A DNA stretch of 64,000 nt from Phascolarctobacterium faecium DSM 14760 (GCF_003269275.1 NZ_QLTS01000001.1:124001-188000), one strand, 5' to 3'. Counted from the stretch's first letter, positions 10,374 through 20,657 are shown. The notes: generated by a model from the letters alone, not told the origin. A program made the numbers and translations.

Positions 10374-11147
10374 TTAAGAATTATTTTTACGCAGTTCTTC
10401 CAGCAGGAACTCATTTTTAATCCGTATATATGTTCCCTTCATCCCAAGCGATTTCGTTTCGATTAAACCGGCACTTTCGAATTTACGCAGAGCATTAACG
10501 ATTACAGAACGTGTAATCCCGACACGATCAGCAATTTTAGAAGCTACAAGCAAGCCTTCCATGCCTTTCAGTTCGCCGAGAATATTGACAATAGCTTCCA
10601 GTTCGGAATAAGAAAGCGTTGAAAAAGCAATCTGAACCATTGCTTTCTTACGCACTTCTTCTTCTACTTTAGCTGCGCGCTCGTGCAGAATCTCAACGCC
10701 GATAACAGTCGCAGCATATTCTGCCAGCAGCAGGTCTTCATCGTCGAAGGGTTTATCATATTTAGCTACGATCAAAGTACCAATACGTTCGCCGTTACCG
10801 TAAATAGGCACGATAGTAGTTTTTTTCTGATCAAAAAAGCATTTTGTACCTTTAACAAAGGAACATTCCTGATTTTTATGTTCAATATTTGAAACTGTTT
10901 CTTTCGCGTCCATAATAAAATCCAGATATTTTTGCGGGAAGTTTTTGACATCCAAAACCTGTTCGCGCATGATATCACATTCGAAATCATCCTGAAGAGC
11001 GCTGCCTTTAACGCCGCCCTTACGCCCAACGATATAAATGTTAGCGCCAATAACATCACGCAGCAGACGTGCGATAGCGTTATATTCTACTTTTTCCCCT
11101 CTTTGCAGCAATTTGTTGATTTTTCTTGTTTTCTCCAAAAGTTCCAT
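10374..11147 (-). CDS. codY: GTP-sensing transcriptional pleiotropic repressor CodY
   Basis: Global nutritional regulator of Firmicutes that binds DNA when branched-chain amino acids (and in Bacillus, GTP) are abundant. The 257 residues show the N-terminal GAF domain (1-155), a linker helix, and the C-terminal winged helix-turn-helix: ASKIADRVGITRSVIVNALR (about 202-221), identical in pattern to the Bacillus recognition helix. It lies 20 nt downstream of xerC. In Bacillus the order is xerC(codV)-hslV-hslU-codY; here hslVU are missing. Confidence 0.96.
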   Translation of the reverse strand: MELLEKTRKINKLLQRGEKVEYNAIARLLRDVIGANIYIVGRKGGVKGSALQDDFECDIMREQVLDVKNFPQKYLDFIMDAKETVSNIEHKNQECSFVKGTKCFFDQKKTTIVPIYGNGERIGTLIVAKYDKPFDDEDLLLAEYAATVIGVEILHERAAKVEEEVRKKAMVQIAFSTLSYSELEAIVNILGELKGMEGLLVASKIADRVGITRSVIVNALRKFESAGLIETKSLGMKGTYIRIKNEFLLEELRKNNS

Positions 11148-11167
11148 GATGATTCCTCCCTCAAATT

Positions 11168-12085
11168 TTAAGCACGCGGATGATTTTTCTGATATACAGA
11201 AGTAATACGTTCAGTCGTAATGTGAGTATAAATCTGCGTTGTGGACAGATTAGCATGTCCAAGCAATTCCTGAACAGCTCTTAAATCAGCACCATGATCT
11301 AAAAGATGTGTGGCAAAAGTATGCCTGATCGTGTGAGGACTGACTTTTTTCTGCATAGCCAGTTGGGTTATATATTTATCTAAGATCCTACGGACACTGC
11401 GATCCGTCAGCGGACCTCCCCTGCTATTAACAAAAACCTTGTCATGCGCCTCTGTTTTATTCTTTTCCATCAAAGCTCCGCGTGTAACTTGCAAATACTG
11501 CCGTACAGCCTGGCAGCAGGTATGCCCTATCGGTACGATACGTTCTTTATTGCCTTTGCCCAGCAGCAAAACATATTGGCTGCCAAGATCTATATTAGTC
11601 ACCATAAGTCCCACCAATTCGGAAACACGGCAACCTGTGGCATAGAGTAATTCTAATATCGCCTGATCTCTTAATCCCAGCGTATCTTTATCCGGTAAGG
11701 TTAATATCTCATTGATTTCCAGTTCTTCCAAAAATACAGGTAATCTTTTTTCCAGCTTTGGCGTTCTTACCTTAATAAAAGGATTTTGCTCCACATAATT
11801 TTCTCGCATTAAAAACTTATAAAAAGAACGCAGCGAAGAAATCCGCCTGGCAATCGTCGTACGCGCATACTTTTCTTTATTGAGCAGCGCTAAATAGGCA
11901 CGAATATCCAAAACTCCGATCTTCTGCCATTGAAAATCTTTCCCCAGCCGTTCTGCTAAAAAATTACTGAATAAACTTATATCAGCGGCATAATTTTTAA
12001 CAGTCAGCGGCGACGTGTTTTTTTCAACCTGCAGATACCTGAGAAACTTATCAACCATAGGATATTGCGATATTGACTCTGCCAT
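11168..12085 (-). CDS. xerC: Tyrosine recombinase XerC (chromosome dimer resolution)
   Basis: Site-specific tyrosine recombinase that resolves chromosome dimers at dif. A SAM-like N-terminal core-binding domain (about residues 8-95) is followed by the catalytic domain with Arg in ATGCRVSEL, the box HTIRHTFATHLLDHG, a second His in ELLGHANLSTT and the Tyr nucleophile in QIYTH. 305 residues is full length. Assigned XerC rather than XerD from its place between trmFO and codY. A 15-mer AATTTTTTGAATTTT at 12157-12171 in its leader resembles the CodY box with three mismatches; in AT-rich DNA this is weak. Confidence 0.9.
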   Translation of the reverse strand: MAESISQYPMVDKFLRYLQVEKNTSPLTVKNYAADISLFSNFLAERLGKDFQWQKIGVLDIRAYLALLNKEKYARTTIARRISSLRSFYKFLMRENYVEQNPFIKVRTPKLEKRLPVFLEELEINEILTLPDKDTLGLRDQAILELLYATGCRVSELVGLMVTNIDLGSQYVLLLGKGNKERIVPIGHTCCQAVRQYLQVTRGALMEKNKTEAHDKVFVNSRGGPLTDRSVRRILDKYITQLAMQKKVSPHTIRHTFATHLLDHGADLRAVQELLGHANLSTTQIYTHITTERITSVYQKNHPRA

Positions 12086-12212
12086 AATAAATCCCTTCTT
12101 CTTATGTAGACTTATAGTATCACAAACCAGGAAGCTATTTCAATAACCAAGTACTAAATTTTTTGAATTTTTTATTGAATACACAAAAATGTGTAAAAAT
12201 CTGAATATAAAC

Positions 12213-12242
12213 AAAAATAGCGGCCAATTTAATGTGCCGCTA
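12213..12242 (-). terminator. Terminator between the YczE-like gene and xerC
   Basis: The 7-bp stem TAGCGGC/GCCGCTA with an 11-nt loop is followed by TTTTTG on the minus strand. It ends the dprA-topA-trmFO-yczE run before xerC-codY, which therefore need their own promoter in 12086-12212. Confidence 0.75.
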
Positions 12243-12253
12243 CTCTTAATATT

Positions 12254-12913
12254 TTAATTTTTTATGCCTAAAGTCTGCCAGATGCCTTCGTGCTGAACTG
12301 ATTTTGCATCAAAGTGCAGCCAATTAAAAGTCAACTGCAAAATAGTACTGATGCCAAACGCAGCTATTATAGTACCTAAACCAACCTTCGCTCCCAGCAG
12401 CCAGCCAGCCAGCAAAACACTGCCTTCTATAAGGCCTCTGATCATACCAATCGGAACTTTCGGCAGCCGACGTTTTAACCCGATCATCAAAGAATCGCGC
12501 GGACCAGAGCCAAGTCCGGCACTGATATAAAAATAAGTGCCCAGACTGATGGAAAACTGCCCTAAAAACATTACGATGATTCCCAGCCAATAATTTTCTA
12601 TTAAAGGTACAGCATGATAGTACTGAAGAACATCAACACCAAAACCGATCAATACAGCATTAAGAATCGTACCTAATCCAAACCGCTCACCCATAGCAAC
12701 TGTCACTACTAAAATCAAAAGCCCACTCAAAACATTGATCGTCCCATAGGTCAATCCTGTAACATAGGAAACACCGATACCAAAGGCTTCCCATGGCGCC
12801 AAGCCGATATTAGCCTGGATGCCAAGGGTCAAACCAATGGAATACAGTGCCAGACCAAAGTGCAGCCGCAGCAGTTTAAAAAACAAGTTATGTTTGTCTT
12901 TCCAGTTCATCAC
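12254..12913 (-). CDS. YczE/YyaS-like integral membrane protein
   Basis: 219 residues with about five strongly hydrophobic segments and the family-like blocks LALYSIGLTLGIQANIGLAP, PWEAFGIGVS and SAGLGSGPRDSLMIGL. This is the YczE/YitT-like membrane family; Bacillus YczE has been linked to surfactin/bacillaene production, but the biochemical function is unknown. It lies 3 nt after trmFO, so it is cotranscribed with topA-trmFO, and it occupies a position where Bacillus has no such gene. No substrate can be inferred. Confidence 0.75.
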   Translation of the reverse strand: MMNWKDKHNLFFKLLRLHFGLALYSIGLTLGIQANIGLAPWEAFGIGVSYVTGLTYGTINVLSGLLILVVTVAMGERFGLGTILNAVLIGFGVDVLQYYHAVPLIENYWLGIIVMFLGQFSISLGTYFYISAGLGSGPRDSLMIGLKRRLPKVPIGMIRGLIEGSVLLAGWLLGAKVGLGTIIAAFGISTILQLTFNWLHFDAKSVQHEGIWQTLGIKN

Positions 12914-12916
12914 AGC

Positions 12917-14242
12917 TTACTTGATTATTTGCAGTACATCCTGCAAAGCATTCAATGAGCGCTCTGCAATCAGAGCGTTTTTCTCTTTTTTATTACGTAT
13001 CTTTTTACCTAAAGACGGCAGCAGTCCAAAATTAACATTCATCGGCTGAAAATCCCTGATTTCAGGATTGCTTATATAATGTGCTAATGCACCGTGAGCT
13101 GTTTCTTTAGGGAAGGTAATATCGGGAAGCTCTAAATAAGCCCGAGCGGTATGAATACCAGCCATCAAACCAGAAGCAGCCGATTCCACATAGCCTTCTA
13201 CACCTGTCATTTGCCCGGCAAAGTAAAATCTCGGCATCGCTTTAAAATTAAACTTATCATTCAATAATTTAGGCGAATTGATATAAGAGTTTTTGTGCAT
13301 TACACCATACCGGACAAATTCTGCATTTTCCAGCCCCGGAATCATACCAAAAACACGTTTTTGCTCAGGCCATTTTAAATGAGTCTGAAATCCGACCAGA
13401 TTATACAGCGAAGCAGCAGCATTATCCTGACGCAGCTGGACCACGGCGTAGGCCTGTTTACCAGTTCTCTGATCTACCAGTCCAACAGGCTTTAGTGGAC
13501 CGAAGCGCATGGTATCTTCACCGCGGCGAGCCATTTCTTCAATAGGCATACAGGCTTCAAAAAAAACTTCTTTTTCAAATTCTTTGACCGGAGCCAGCTC
13601 TGCTGTTCGTAAAGCTTCCCAAAACGCCAGATATTCTTCTTTGGTTTCAAACGGGCAATTCAAATAATCTGCATCACCTTTATCATAACGTGAGGCACGA
13701 TATACTTTTTCATAATTCAAGGACTCTGCGGTCACAATAGGCGCAGCGGCATCAAAAAAATGAAAATAATCTGCTTCTACCAGCTTTTTGATATTTTCAG
13801 CCAATACTGCTGACGTCAAAGGCCCGCTGGCAACTACAACATAACCTTCCAACTGCTGCAAATCTGTTACTTCTTCATAAACCACAGTAATTAAAGGGTG
13901 ATTTTTAATAATTTCCGTAATTCCCTGAGCAAAACCTTCCCTGTCGACAGCTAAGGCTCCGCCGGCTGGAATCTGATGTTTATCAGCCTGCTGCATGATC
14001 AGAGAATCAAGGCGGCGCATCTCTTCTTTAAGAAGACCGACAGCATTTTCCAAATTATTGGCACGCAGAGAATTGCTGCAAACAAGTTCCGCAAAGTCTG
14101 CAGTTTTATGCGCTTCGTCAGACTTTACCGGACGCATTTCATGCAAAATTACAGGAATGCCATATCTAATTATTTGATATGCTGCTTCACAGCCGGCTAA
14201 ACCTGCGCCGATAACATGAATCGGTTTATTTGCTTTTAGCAC
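12917..14242 (-). CDS. trmFO: Methylenetetrahydrofolate–tRNA-(uracil-5-)-methyltransferase
   Basis: Folate- and FAD-dependent enzyme making 5-methyluridine-54 in tRNA. The 441 residues begin with the FAD fold [18 protein letters not shown] (about residues 8-25) followed by LHEMRP, and include the conserved CSNSLR block. Start is a GTG at 14242, overlapping the last 17 nt of topA. The dprA-topA-trmFO order is standard for Firmicutes. Confidence 0.95.
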   Translation of the reverse strand: MLKANKPIHVIGAGLAGCEAAYQIIRYGIPVILHEMRPVKSDEAHKTADFAELVCSNSLRANNLENAVGLLKEEMRRLDSLIMQQADKHQIPAGGALAVDREGFAQGITEIIKNHPLITVVYEEVTDLQQLEGYVVVASGPLTSAVLAENIKKLVEADYFHFFDAAAPIVTAESLNYEKVYRASRYDKGDADYLNCPFETKEEYLAFWEALRTAELAPVKEFEKEVFFEACMPIEEMARRGEDTMRFGPLKPVGLVDQRTGKQAYAVVQLRQDNAAASLYNLVGFQTHLKWPEQKRVFGMIPGLENAEFVRYGVMHKNSYINSPKLLNDKFNFKAMPRFYFAGQMTGVEGYVESAASGLMAGIHTARAYLELPDITFPKETAHGALAHYISNPEIRDFQPMNVNFGLLPSLGKKIRNKKEKNALIAERSLNALQDVLQIIK

Positions 14243-16343
14243 TTTTGCGTCCTGCCTTTCCTTTTTTTATATGCAAGCCATTTTCACAGGTTTCATTAGA
14301 ACAGTACAGTTTCTTATTGCCGTTCTTTTCAATTCGTTCCAGCATCACTTTACCGCATTTCGGACATTTTTCTTCTGTTGGCCTGTCCCATGATGTAAAT
14401 TTACATTCCGGATAATTGGCACAGCCATAAAAAATACGGCGCGTTTTTGTCTTGCGCTCGATAACTTCACCGCTGCATTCAGGGCACTTAACACCGATCT
14501 TATGCAAAATCGGCTTCGTGTTGCGGCATTCCGGAAAACCGGGACATGCCAGGAACTTACCAAAACGCCCCTGCTTTATTACCATCATACGTCCGCATTT
14601 TTCGCATTTCACATCACTGACTTCTACAGGAGCTTCTACTGCCTCAATTTCTTTGTCGGCTTTTTCCATCAATTTTGAAAACGGCACATAGAATTTTTCC
14701 AGTATTTTAGTCTTATCAGCTTTATGCTCAGCAATCTCATCAAGCTCTGTTTCTAATTCAGCAGAAAAAGGAATATCAATAATATCTTTGAAATAATTAG
14801 TCAGCATATCGACGATCATGAGCCCCAGCTCGGTAATCATCAGTTTTTTGCCTTCCTTAGCAATATAACCGCGGTCCAGAATAGTCTGGATAGTAGGCGA
14901 ATAAGTACTCGGCCGTCCAATACCTTTGTCTTCCAGCTCTTTTACCAGTGTCGCCTCAGTAAAGTGCGCCGGTGGTTCGGTGAAGTGCTGTTCAGCCGGT
15001 AAAAGTTTATATAATTCTACAGGCGTTTTAGCCTCCAGATAAGGAACGGTTTTATCCTTATCCTCGAGCAGGTCTTTTTTATCGCTTAGCTTTAAAAAGC
15101 CTTCAAACTTCAAAACAGAGCCCGTTGCACGCAATTGGTAATCGCCGGCGCCGATCAGCAAAGTAGTAACATCAAAAACAGCCGATGCCATCTGACTTGC
15201 AACAGCACGGTTCCAAATCAAAGAATAGAGCTTAAGCTGATCTTTATTCAGATGTTTTGCCATTTCCAGCGGTGTACGATGTACACTTGTGGGGCGGATC
15301 GCCTCATGTGCGTCCTGGGCATTTTTTTTACTTGAATAGCTGTTTGCATGTGAAGGCCTGAATTCTTTGCCAAACTCACTTTCAATATAACTGCGGATAT
15401 CAGCAGCAGCAACATCAGCAATACGTACTGAGTCGGTTCTCATATAAGTAATCAAACCGACAGAACCTTCTTTGCCCACAGCAACACCTTCGTACAGCTG
15501 TTGAGCTACCATCATCGTCTTTTTGGTAGTAAAATTCAGACGTTTAACAGCCTCCTGCTGCAGGCTGCTGGTAGTAAACGGAGGCAGCGGATTACGTTTA
15601 CGCTCTTTTTTTGTTGCTTCTTCAATGATATAAGCAGCTTTAGCCAAAGCTTTTTCTACAATATCCGCTTCCTCAGCAGTATGTATTTCCAGTTTTTTGC
15701 CCAGATGTTTGATAACCTCTGCTTCAAAAATAGGAGCTTTAGCTTTTTCACGCAGTTTAGCATTCAAAGTCCAATATTCTTTAGGAATGAAATCAGCGAT
15801 TTCTTTTTCACGGTCAGCAATGATTTTTACTGCTACCGATTGTACACGTCCGGCACTCAAGCCTTTTCTTATTTTACGCCATAACAAAGGACTAAGCTGA
15901 TAGCCTACGATACGATCAATAATACGACGTGCCTGTTGAGCATCAACTTTATCCAAATCAATCGGGCGCGGATTCTTCAAAGCATCTTTTATGGCACCAG
16001 AAGTGATTTCATGAAACTCAATCCGACAGTTTGCTTCCGGATCAACACCAAGGATATGCGCTAAATGCCAGCCAATAGCTTCGCCTTCGCGATCAGGGTC
16101 AGTTGCCAGATAAATTTTATCAGCTTTTTTGGCCAAAGTTTTCAATTCTTTAATCAATTCGCCTTTACCGCGAATATTAATATATTTAGGCTCAAAATCA
16201 TGTTCGATATCAACGCCAAACAAACTTTTTGGCAAATCGCGCAAATGTCCCATTGAAGCGCGGACAGTATAATTGCGCCCTAAAAATTTTTCAATAGTTT
16301 TTGACTTAGTAGGTGATTCCACGATTACTAAATTTTTCGTCAT
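14226..16343 (-). CDS. topA: DNA topoisomerase I
   Basis: Type IA topoisomerase that relaxes negative supercoils. The 705 residues start with the TOPRIM domain ([16 protein letters not shown] pattern, residues 6-21; [12 protein letters not shown] near 83-94). The active-site Tyr lies in [14 protein letters not shown] near 305. The C-terminus holds three four-cysteine zinc ribbons: [18 protein letters not shown] and CPKCGKVML, each with a second Cys pair about 20 residues later. The final stretch is Lys-rich. Confidence 0.96.
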   Translation of the reverse strand: MTKNLVIVESPTKSKTIEKFLGRNYTVRASMGHLRDLPKSLFGVDIEHDFEPKYINIRGKGELIKELKTLAKKADKIYLATDPDREGEAIGWHLAHILGVDPEANCRIEFHEITSGAIKDALKNPRPIDLDKVDAQQARRIIDRIVGYQLSPLLWRKIRKGLSAGRVQSVAVKIIADREKEIADFIPKEYWTLNAKLREKAKAPIFEAEVIKHLGKKLEIHTAEEADIVEKALAKAAYIIEEATKKERKRNPLPPFTTSSLQQEAVKRLNFTTKKTMMVAQQLYEGVAVGKEGSVGLITYMRTDSVRIADVAAADIRSYIESEFGKEFRPSHANSYSSKKNAQDAHEAIRPTSVHRTPLEMAKHLNKDQLKLYSLIWNRAVASQMASAVFDVTTLLIGAGDYQLRATGSVLKFEGFLKLSDKKDLLEDKDKTVPYLEAKTPVELYKLLPAEQHFTEPPAHFTEATLVKELEDKGIGRPSTYSPTIQTILDRGYIAKEGKKLMITELGLMIVDMLTNYFKDIIDIPFSAELETELDEIAEHKADKTKILEKFYVPFSKLMEKADKEIEAVEAPVEVSDVKCEKCGRMMVIKQGRFGKFLACPGFPECRNTKPILHKIGVKCPECSGEVIERKTKTRRIFYGCANYPECKFTSWDRPTEEKCPKCGKVMLERIEKNGNKKLYCSNETCENGLHIKKGKAGRKSAKSK

Positions 16344-16357
16344 AATAATAAGTCCTC

Positions 16358-17455
16358 CTAAATTCGGTAATACCTGCGCCCATCTGCCAGGCCAAGTTTA
16401 CCTTGCATTTGCAGATCCAGCAGTTCCCCGCTGATCTCTGCCAGAGAGCGACCGCTTAATTCTACCAGTTCCTCTAACGTAACCGGTTCCTGTGTCATTA
16501 TATCCATCAATTGTTTAGCCAGTTCTGAAACGGCCTCTGCTCCTTCACTGGCAAACAACGATAAATTCTCTATTTTCTGCTTACTGCCGAAGTTCAATTC
16601 CAGATCATTCAAAATATCTTCCGGCCTATCTACAAGCTGTGCTCCAGATTTTATCAGACTATGGCAGCCAATACTGTTAGGCAGATAAATACTTCCTGGA
16701 ATACAATATACCTCATGCCCTTCATCTGCGGCAAATTCAGCCGTTATCATAGCACCGCTCTTTTTAGCTGCCTCAACTACCAGTATACCTTTCGTCATTC
16801 CGTTGATGATTCTGTTGCGCGACGGGAAGTTAGCAGCAAGAGGTTCTGTTCCAGGTGCAAATTCTGTTACCATCGCCCCATTTGAACATATCTGCTCGAA
16901 AAGCGCCGTATTTTCACGCGGATAAACAACATCTATACCGCAGCCAAGTACGGCAATCGTACTTCCCCCAGCCTGTAAAGCACCTTTGTGAGCAGCACTA
17001 TCAATACCCTTAGCTCCACCGCTTACAATAACCAGCCCCGCTGAAGCAAGATCAGCAGCAAAGTCACCCGCCGCCTTTAACCCATAAGTAGAAGCTCGAC
17101 GTGAACCAACGATACCGATACTGCAATCAAGCCTGGGCAAATTACCCTTGATATATAAAACCTTCGGCGGTAATGCGATATGCCTTAATGAGACCGGATA
17201 GTCCGCATCACTGCTTATCATCAGCCGCACCTGCTGCCGCTCGCAAAAATTCTGCAGCTGTTCAGGTAACGCAAGATTTCTAAATTTTAAGAACTTATCA
17301 ATGGCCGCCTCTTTATAAACACGGGCAGCCAAAAGCTCTTGTCTATCAGCAAGATACGCACTACGCGCACTGCCAAACACCGCAACTAAAGCTTCAAGCT
17401 TACTGTTGCCCAATCCGACAGCAGCGCTTAAAGCACCCCAATAATAACGCTCCAC
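16358..17455 (-). CDS. dprA: DNA-processing protein DprA
   Basis: Loads RecA on incoming single-stranded DNA during natural transformation. The Rossmann-like core shows GIVGSRRASTYGLKAA, VSGGAKGIDSAAHKGAL and VYPRENTALFEQI; a C-terminal winged helix (EPVTLEELVELSGRSLAEI) is present. The open frame reaches an ATG at 17530, but GTG 17455 is chosen: GGAGG lies 7 nt upstream, and the product then begins VERYYWGALSAAVGLG as in other DprA proteins. That gives 365 residues. Presence of DprA alone does not show competence. Confidence 0.92.
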   Translation of the reverse strand: MERYYWGALSAAVGLGNSKLEALVAVFGSARSAYLADRQELLAARVYKEAAIDKFLKFRNLALPEQLQNFCERQQVRLMISSDADYPVSLRHIALPPKVLYIKGNLPRLDCSIGIVGSRRASTYGLKAAGDFAADLASAGLVIVSGGAKGIDSAAHKGALQAGGSTIAVLGCGIDVVYPRENTALFEQICSNGAMVTEFAPGTEPLAANFPSRNRIINGMTKGILVVEAAKKSGAMITAEFAADEGHEVYCIPGSIYLPNSIGCHSLIKSGAQLVDRPEDILNDLELNFGSKQKIENLSLFASEGAEAVSELAKQLMDIMTQEPVTLEELVELSGRSLAEISGELLDLQMQGKLGLADGRRYYRI

Positions 17456-17570
17456 AGCAATGCCTCCGATAAATTGCAGGCATCCACACGAAAACCGGGT
17501 GTCGCAAAATATTATTTTTCCCAAATCCATTTCATTATAGAGTTGATTTAGTCAACGGTCAAGCTTTTAC

Positions 17571-18695
17571 TTATTTTTCAAGTTTTTTTAAAATATAATT
17601 GCTTATTTCTTCTGCAGCTCCAGGTTTACCATATTTCAAGCTGCGCTGCTGCTTCTGAAGCAAGCGTACTTGGGAGTCGACATCCGCATATCGGCAGACC
17701 ATCGTTTTTACTTCCTGAGGTGAACCGGCTACCTGTGCACCGCAATACTGCTCTAAATAAACAGCATTACCTGTTTCCTGACCAGGCAGCGGCTTATAAA
17801 TAATATAATTGCAGCCCGCAATCAATGTTTCAGCCGCCGTTAAACCACCGGCTTTAGTTACGACAATATCAGCAGCCAGCAATAACTCCGGTACATCATC
17901 CGTAAATCCATAAACAGTCAGTGGTATTTCTTTAAAAATTTCCAGGCGGTGCTGCAAAATTTCATTATGTCCTGCGACCGCAATTATTTTCAAACGCTGT
18001 GGCAAATAACCGTGGAAAGCTTTAACTATGCTCTCCATCGGTAACAAGCCTTCGCCGCCGCCCATCAACAGACATACTATATCCTGCTCAGACCAATTAA
18101 ATTTACGACGCAGCTCCTGACGATCATATGCCTGGTAAAATTGCCGCCGAACCGGTATTCCCGTCGGTAAAACCTCAGCATCAGTCCCATCAAACTGTGC
18201 ACGCAGATTTTCTGATGCTGCAAAATACACATCAACGCCTTCGCAAAGCCACCATTTATGTACAGTATAATCAGTAACCACCGCTCCCAACAGCAAATCC
18301 GGCTTGAATTTTTTTTTATAGATAGCCATGATACCTGCCGGTGTAGCATGTGTGGCAATTACAGCATCGGGGTTGGTCCTGACGATAAAATCCTGTGCCA
18401 AACCTGCTAAGGTACCATTAATAAAGTTACGCAGCCATAGCGACCCGCTCTGACGGTTTCCCCATTTATAAGCCAGCTCATACAGCCAGGGACAATATGA
18501 GAGTACCCATAAATAAAAACGTAAAAAAGCATTGCCGATACTGCCCGGAAAAAAGTCAAAAATACTTCCGTGCACTACCTGCACATTATCTGACAGTGCA
18601 AAAGACTGTTCCAGAGCCTGAGCGGCCAGCTTATGCCCTGAACCTATCGGAGCCGACAATAATAATATTGTATATTTTTTTTCACAAGATGCCAT
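17571..18695 (-). CDS. MGDG-synthase/MurG-like glycosyltransferase (UgtP type)
   Basis: GT28-like lipid glycosyltransferase, 374 residues. The N-terminal MGDG-synthase block LLSAPIGSGHKLAAQALEQS (about residues 12-31) and the UDP-sugar site VVTKAGGLTAAETLIAGCN (near 283-301) are clear. Such enzymes transfer glucose or galactose from UDP-sugar to diacylglycerol at the membrane. The acceptor cannot be deduced. It is a single gene, divergent from pncB. Confidence 0.82.
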   Translation of the reverse strand: MASCEKKYTILLLSAPIGSGHKLAAQALEQSFALSDNVQVVHGSIFDFFPGSIGNAFLRFYLWVLSYCPWLYELAYKWGNRQSGSLWLRNFINGTLAGLAQDFIVRTNPDAVIATHATPAGIMAIYKKKFKPDLLLGAVVTDYTVHKWWLCEGVDVYFAASENLRAQFDGTDAEVLPTGIPVRRQFYQAYDRQELRRKFNWSEQDIVCLLMGGGEGLLPMESIVKAFHGYLPQRLKIIAVAGHNEILQHRLEIFKEIPLTVYGFTDDVPELLLAADIVVTKAGGLTAAETLIAGCNYIIYKPLPGQETGNAVYLEQYCGAQVAGSPQEVKTMVCRYADVDSQVRLLQKQQRSLKYGKPGAAEEISNYILKKLEK

Positions 18696-18731
18696 TTATA
18701 AACTCCATTTAAGAAAAATTTATCAAAAAAC

Positions 18732-18760
18732 TTGAACCTGTAGCGCTATTATTGTATCAT
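18732..18760 (+). promoter_or_regulatory. Sigma-A-type promoter of pncB
   Basis: TTGAAC, 17-nt spacer, TATCAT; about 60 nt upstream of the nicotinate phosphoribosyltransferase start. It overlaps the divergent glycosyltransferase leader. Confidence 0.6.
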
Positions 18761-18820
18761 AAAATGTAATTAGCACAATATCAAGAGCTAATTTATTCTA
18801 TATTAATGATGGAGGTTATC

Positions 18821-19873
18821 ATGAAAAATCGTTTACCAGTTGAACATTTTCATTTTCCGGTAGAAAAAATCAAAGCCGGTTATTACACCGACGCTTATTT
18901 TCTGCGTACCGAGGAGATACTGAATGGCGATAATCACCATCCTAGAGTAATTATGCAGCTTTTTACCCGTGAACCGGTAGTTGTTTGCGGCATCGATGAA
19001 ACTATCGCCCTGATCAAAACCTGCGCACATAATCCTGAAAATATTACGATCCATGCTTTACATGACGGAGATGAGGTTGCCCCCTGGGAAACACTAATGA
19101 CGATCGAAGGTGATCTGGCAGACTTTGCCCATCTGGAAACTATCTATCTTGGTTTTCTGGCGCGGCAAAGCCGTATCGCTACTAATGTACGCCGTGTTGT
19201 CAAAGCAGCAAACGGCAAACCGGTCCTCTTTTTCCCTGCCCGGTATGATACCTATCAAACCCAGGAATCTGACGGCTATGCTGCTATGATTGGCGGTATC
19301 AAAGGTTTCTCTACTGATGCCAACGCCTTAGCCAGCAATGGCAAAGGTCTGGGAACTATTCCCCACGCCCTGATCGCAGCATATAACGGCGACACGCTGG
19401 CAGCAACCAGCGCCTTTGATAAATATGTAGCGCCTGATATCGCGCGTATTGCCCTGGTCGACTTTGATAATGACTGTGTTGGTACGACTTTACAGGTAGC
19501 ACGCAAACTTGGCCGCAAATTAGCAGGAGTCCGCTTGGATACCTCCGGCACTATGGTAGATAAAAGCCTGCTCAGCCAAATGGGTATGTTCAAACCGACA
19601 GGCGTCTGCAAGGAACTAGTACATAATGTACGCACAGCACTTGATGCAGAAGGTTTCGATTATGTAAAAATTATCGTTTCCGGCGGATTTGACGCCGAAC
19701 GTATCAAAGAGTTTGAAGCATTAAAGGTTCCTGTAGATACTTATGCAGTAGGATCCAGCCTTTTTGACGGTAATATCAACTTTACAGCGGATATCGTTAT
19801 GGTAGACGGCAAAGAATGCGCTAAAGCAGGACGAGTACATCTTCCCAACCCACGGCTGGAACTTGTTAAGTAA
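18821..19873 (+). CDS. pncB: Nicotinate phosphoribosyltransferase
   Basis: Makes nicotinate mononucleotide from nicotinate and PRPP, the Preiss–Handler NAD salvage entry. The 350 residues contain ADDGD-like N-terminal substrate residues (KAGYYTDAYFLRT), the FPARYDTYQTQESDGYAA segment and the phosphate-binding IIVSGGFDAERIKEFE. Start is ATG 18821, with GGAGGT at 18811-18816; the open frame begins 15 nt earlier. The shorter (~350 aa) form is common in Clostridia. It is followed at once by a terminator. Confidence 0.9.
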   Translation: MKNRLPVEHFHFPVEKIKAGYYTDAYFLRTEEILNGDNHHPRVIMQLFTREPVVVCGIDETIALIKTCAHNPENITIHALHDGDEVAPWETLMTIEGDLADFAHLETIYLGFLARQSRIATNVRRVVKAANGKPVLFFPARYDTYQTQESDGYAAMIGGIKGFSTDANALASNGKGLGTIPHALIAAYNGDTLAATSAFDKYVAPDIARIALVDFDNDCVGTTLQVARKLGRKLAGVRLDTSGTMVDKSLLSQMGMFKPTGVCKELVHNVRTALDAEGFDYVKIIVSGGFDAERIKEFEALKVPVDTYAVGSSLFDGNINFTADIVMVDGKECAKAGRVHLPNPRLELVK

Positions 19874-19886
19874 TTTTGAAAAAAGT

Positions 19887-19920
19887 AAAAGCACTGTGAG
19901 ATTCTCACAGTGCTTTTTTA
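19887..19920. terminator. Bidirectional terminator between pncB and satP
   Basis: Perfect 10-bp stem GCACTGTGAG/CTCACAGTGC with loop ATT, flanked by AAAA and TTTTTT. It serves the convergent pncB and satP genes. Confidence 0.9.
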
Positions 19921-19930
19921 TCAAACAAGA

Positions 19931-20554
19931 TTATTTTTTCCAGATACCAAGCGGAGCTCCTACAGGCCAGAACTGACGACCATAGAAATTATTAAGGAAC
20001 CCGGCTCCGGCGCCATATAAGGAAATAAGCGCTACTGCCATTTCAGCATAAGCAGCCATGGTGTGCGGGAAATGACCGCCGATACCAAGTCCGTCTAAAG
20101 CTAAACCTAAAAGTAAGATATCAATGAAAACCATATCTACGAATAAGAACAGACTTGCAGAGGACGCAGCAATGGTACCAATGCAGGCAAATATAAAATA
20201 GGCCAAAAATGCAAAACCAATAGCTTTAGGATCCACACCGGCAGCAAGACCAGGACCAAAGGTTCCTGCTTTAATCATCCAGCTCATACCTACTGCAGAC
20301 CAGAAAAAGCCGAAAGCACTGAAAATTGTTGCGCCAAAAATATTGCGATGGCAATAGTCAAAATAACCAGCCAACAGCTGGGCGAAGGATCCGCAGAAAA
20401 GAGCCCACGGCAAAACCCAGGATACTCCTTCAACGATACCTAATTTTTGTGCAGAAGCCACCATTGTTACGACGGCCAGACCAAATAGTCCCAAGGGTGT
20501 AGGGTCGGCTACTGCGATTTGAACATGCTGCGTTGAATCATTATTAGTACTCAT
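19931..20554 (-). CDS. satP: SatP/YaaH-family acetate–succinate channel
   Basis: GPR1/FUN34/YaaH family membrane protein moving acetate or succinate across the cytoplasmic membrane. The 207 residues contain the family signature variant DPTPLGLFGLA (about residues 17-27) and six hydrophobic segments. Monocistronic: convergent with pncB and divergent from hydF. A strong promoter and an overlapping dyad lie upstream (20582-20637), suggesting repression by a redox- or cAMP-receptor-like regulator. The direction of transport (uptake or excretion of fermentation acids) is not visible in the sequence. Confidence 0.88.
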   Translation of the reverse strand: MSTNNDSTQHVQIAVADPTPLGLFGLAVVTMVASAQKLGIVEGVSWVLPWALFCGSFAQLLAGYFDYCHRNIFGATIFSAFGFFWSAVGMSWMIKAGTFGPGLAAGVDPKAIGFAFLAYFIFACIGTIAASSASLFLFVDMVFIDILLLGLALDGLGIGGHFPHTMAAYAEMAVALISLYGAGAGFLNNFYGRQFWPVGAPLGIWKK

Positions 20555-20581
20555 TCATACGCCTCCTTTATTTTGGTTTGG

Positions 20582-20637
20582 TTGTGAATTATTCCACACG
20601 CATATATAATATACTTTAAAACTAACAACATCGTCAA
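20582..20637 (-). promoter_or_regulatory. satP promoter with Rex/CRP-like dyad at the start site
   Basis: On the minus strand TTGACG (20632-20637), 18-nt spacer, TATATT (20608-20613). Immediately downstream, at 20582-20599, lies the dyad TTGTGAATTATTCCACAC, which matches a TGTGRA-N4-TYCACA inverted repeat. Its position around +1 fits a repressor. It resembles Rex (TTGTGA-N6-TCACAA) and CRP/FNR half sites; which protein binds is not known. Confidence 0.5.
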
Positions 20638-20657
20638 TAACTGTTACATAAATTTAG

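Noticed and set aside
12157-12171. CodY-box-like 15-mer before xerC-codY
   Set aside because: Three mismatches in a run of A/T; such matches are expected by chance in this AT-rich gap. Would need a genome matrix scan.
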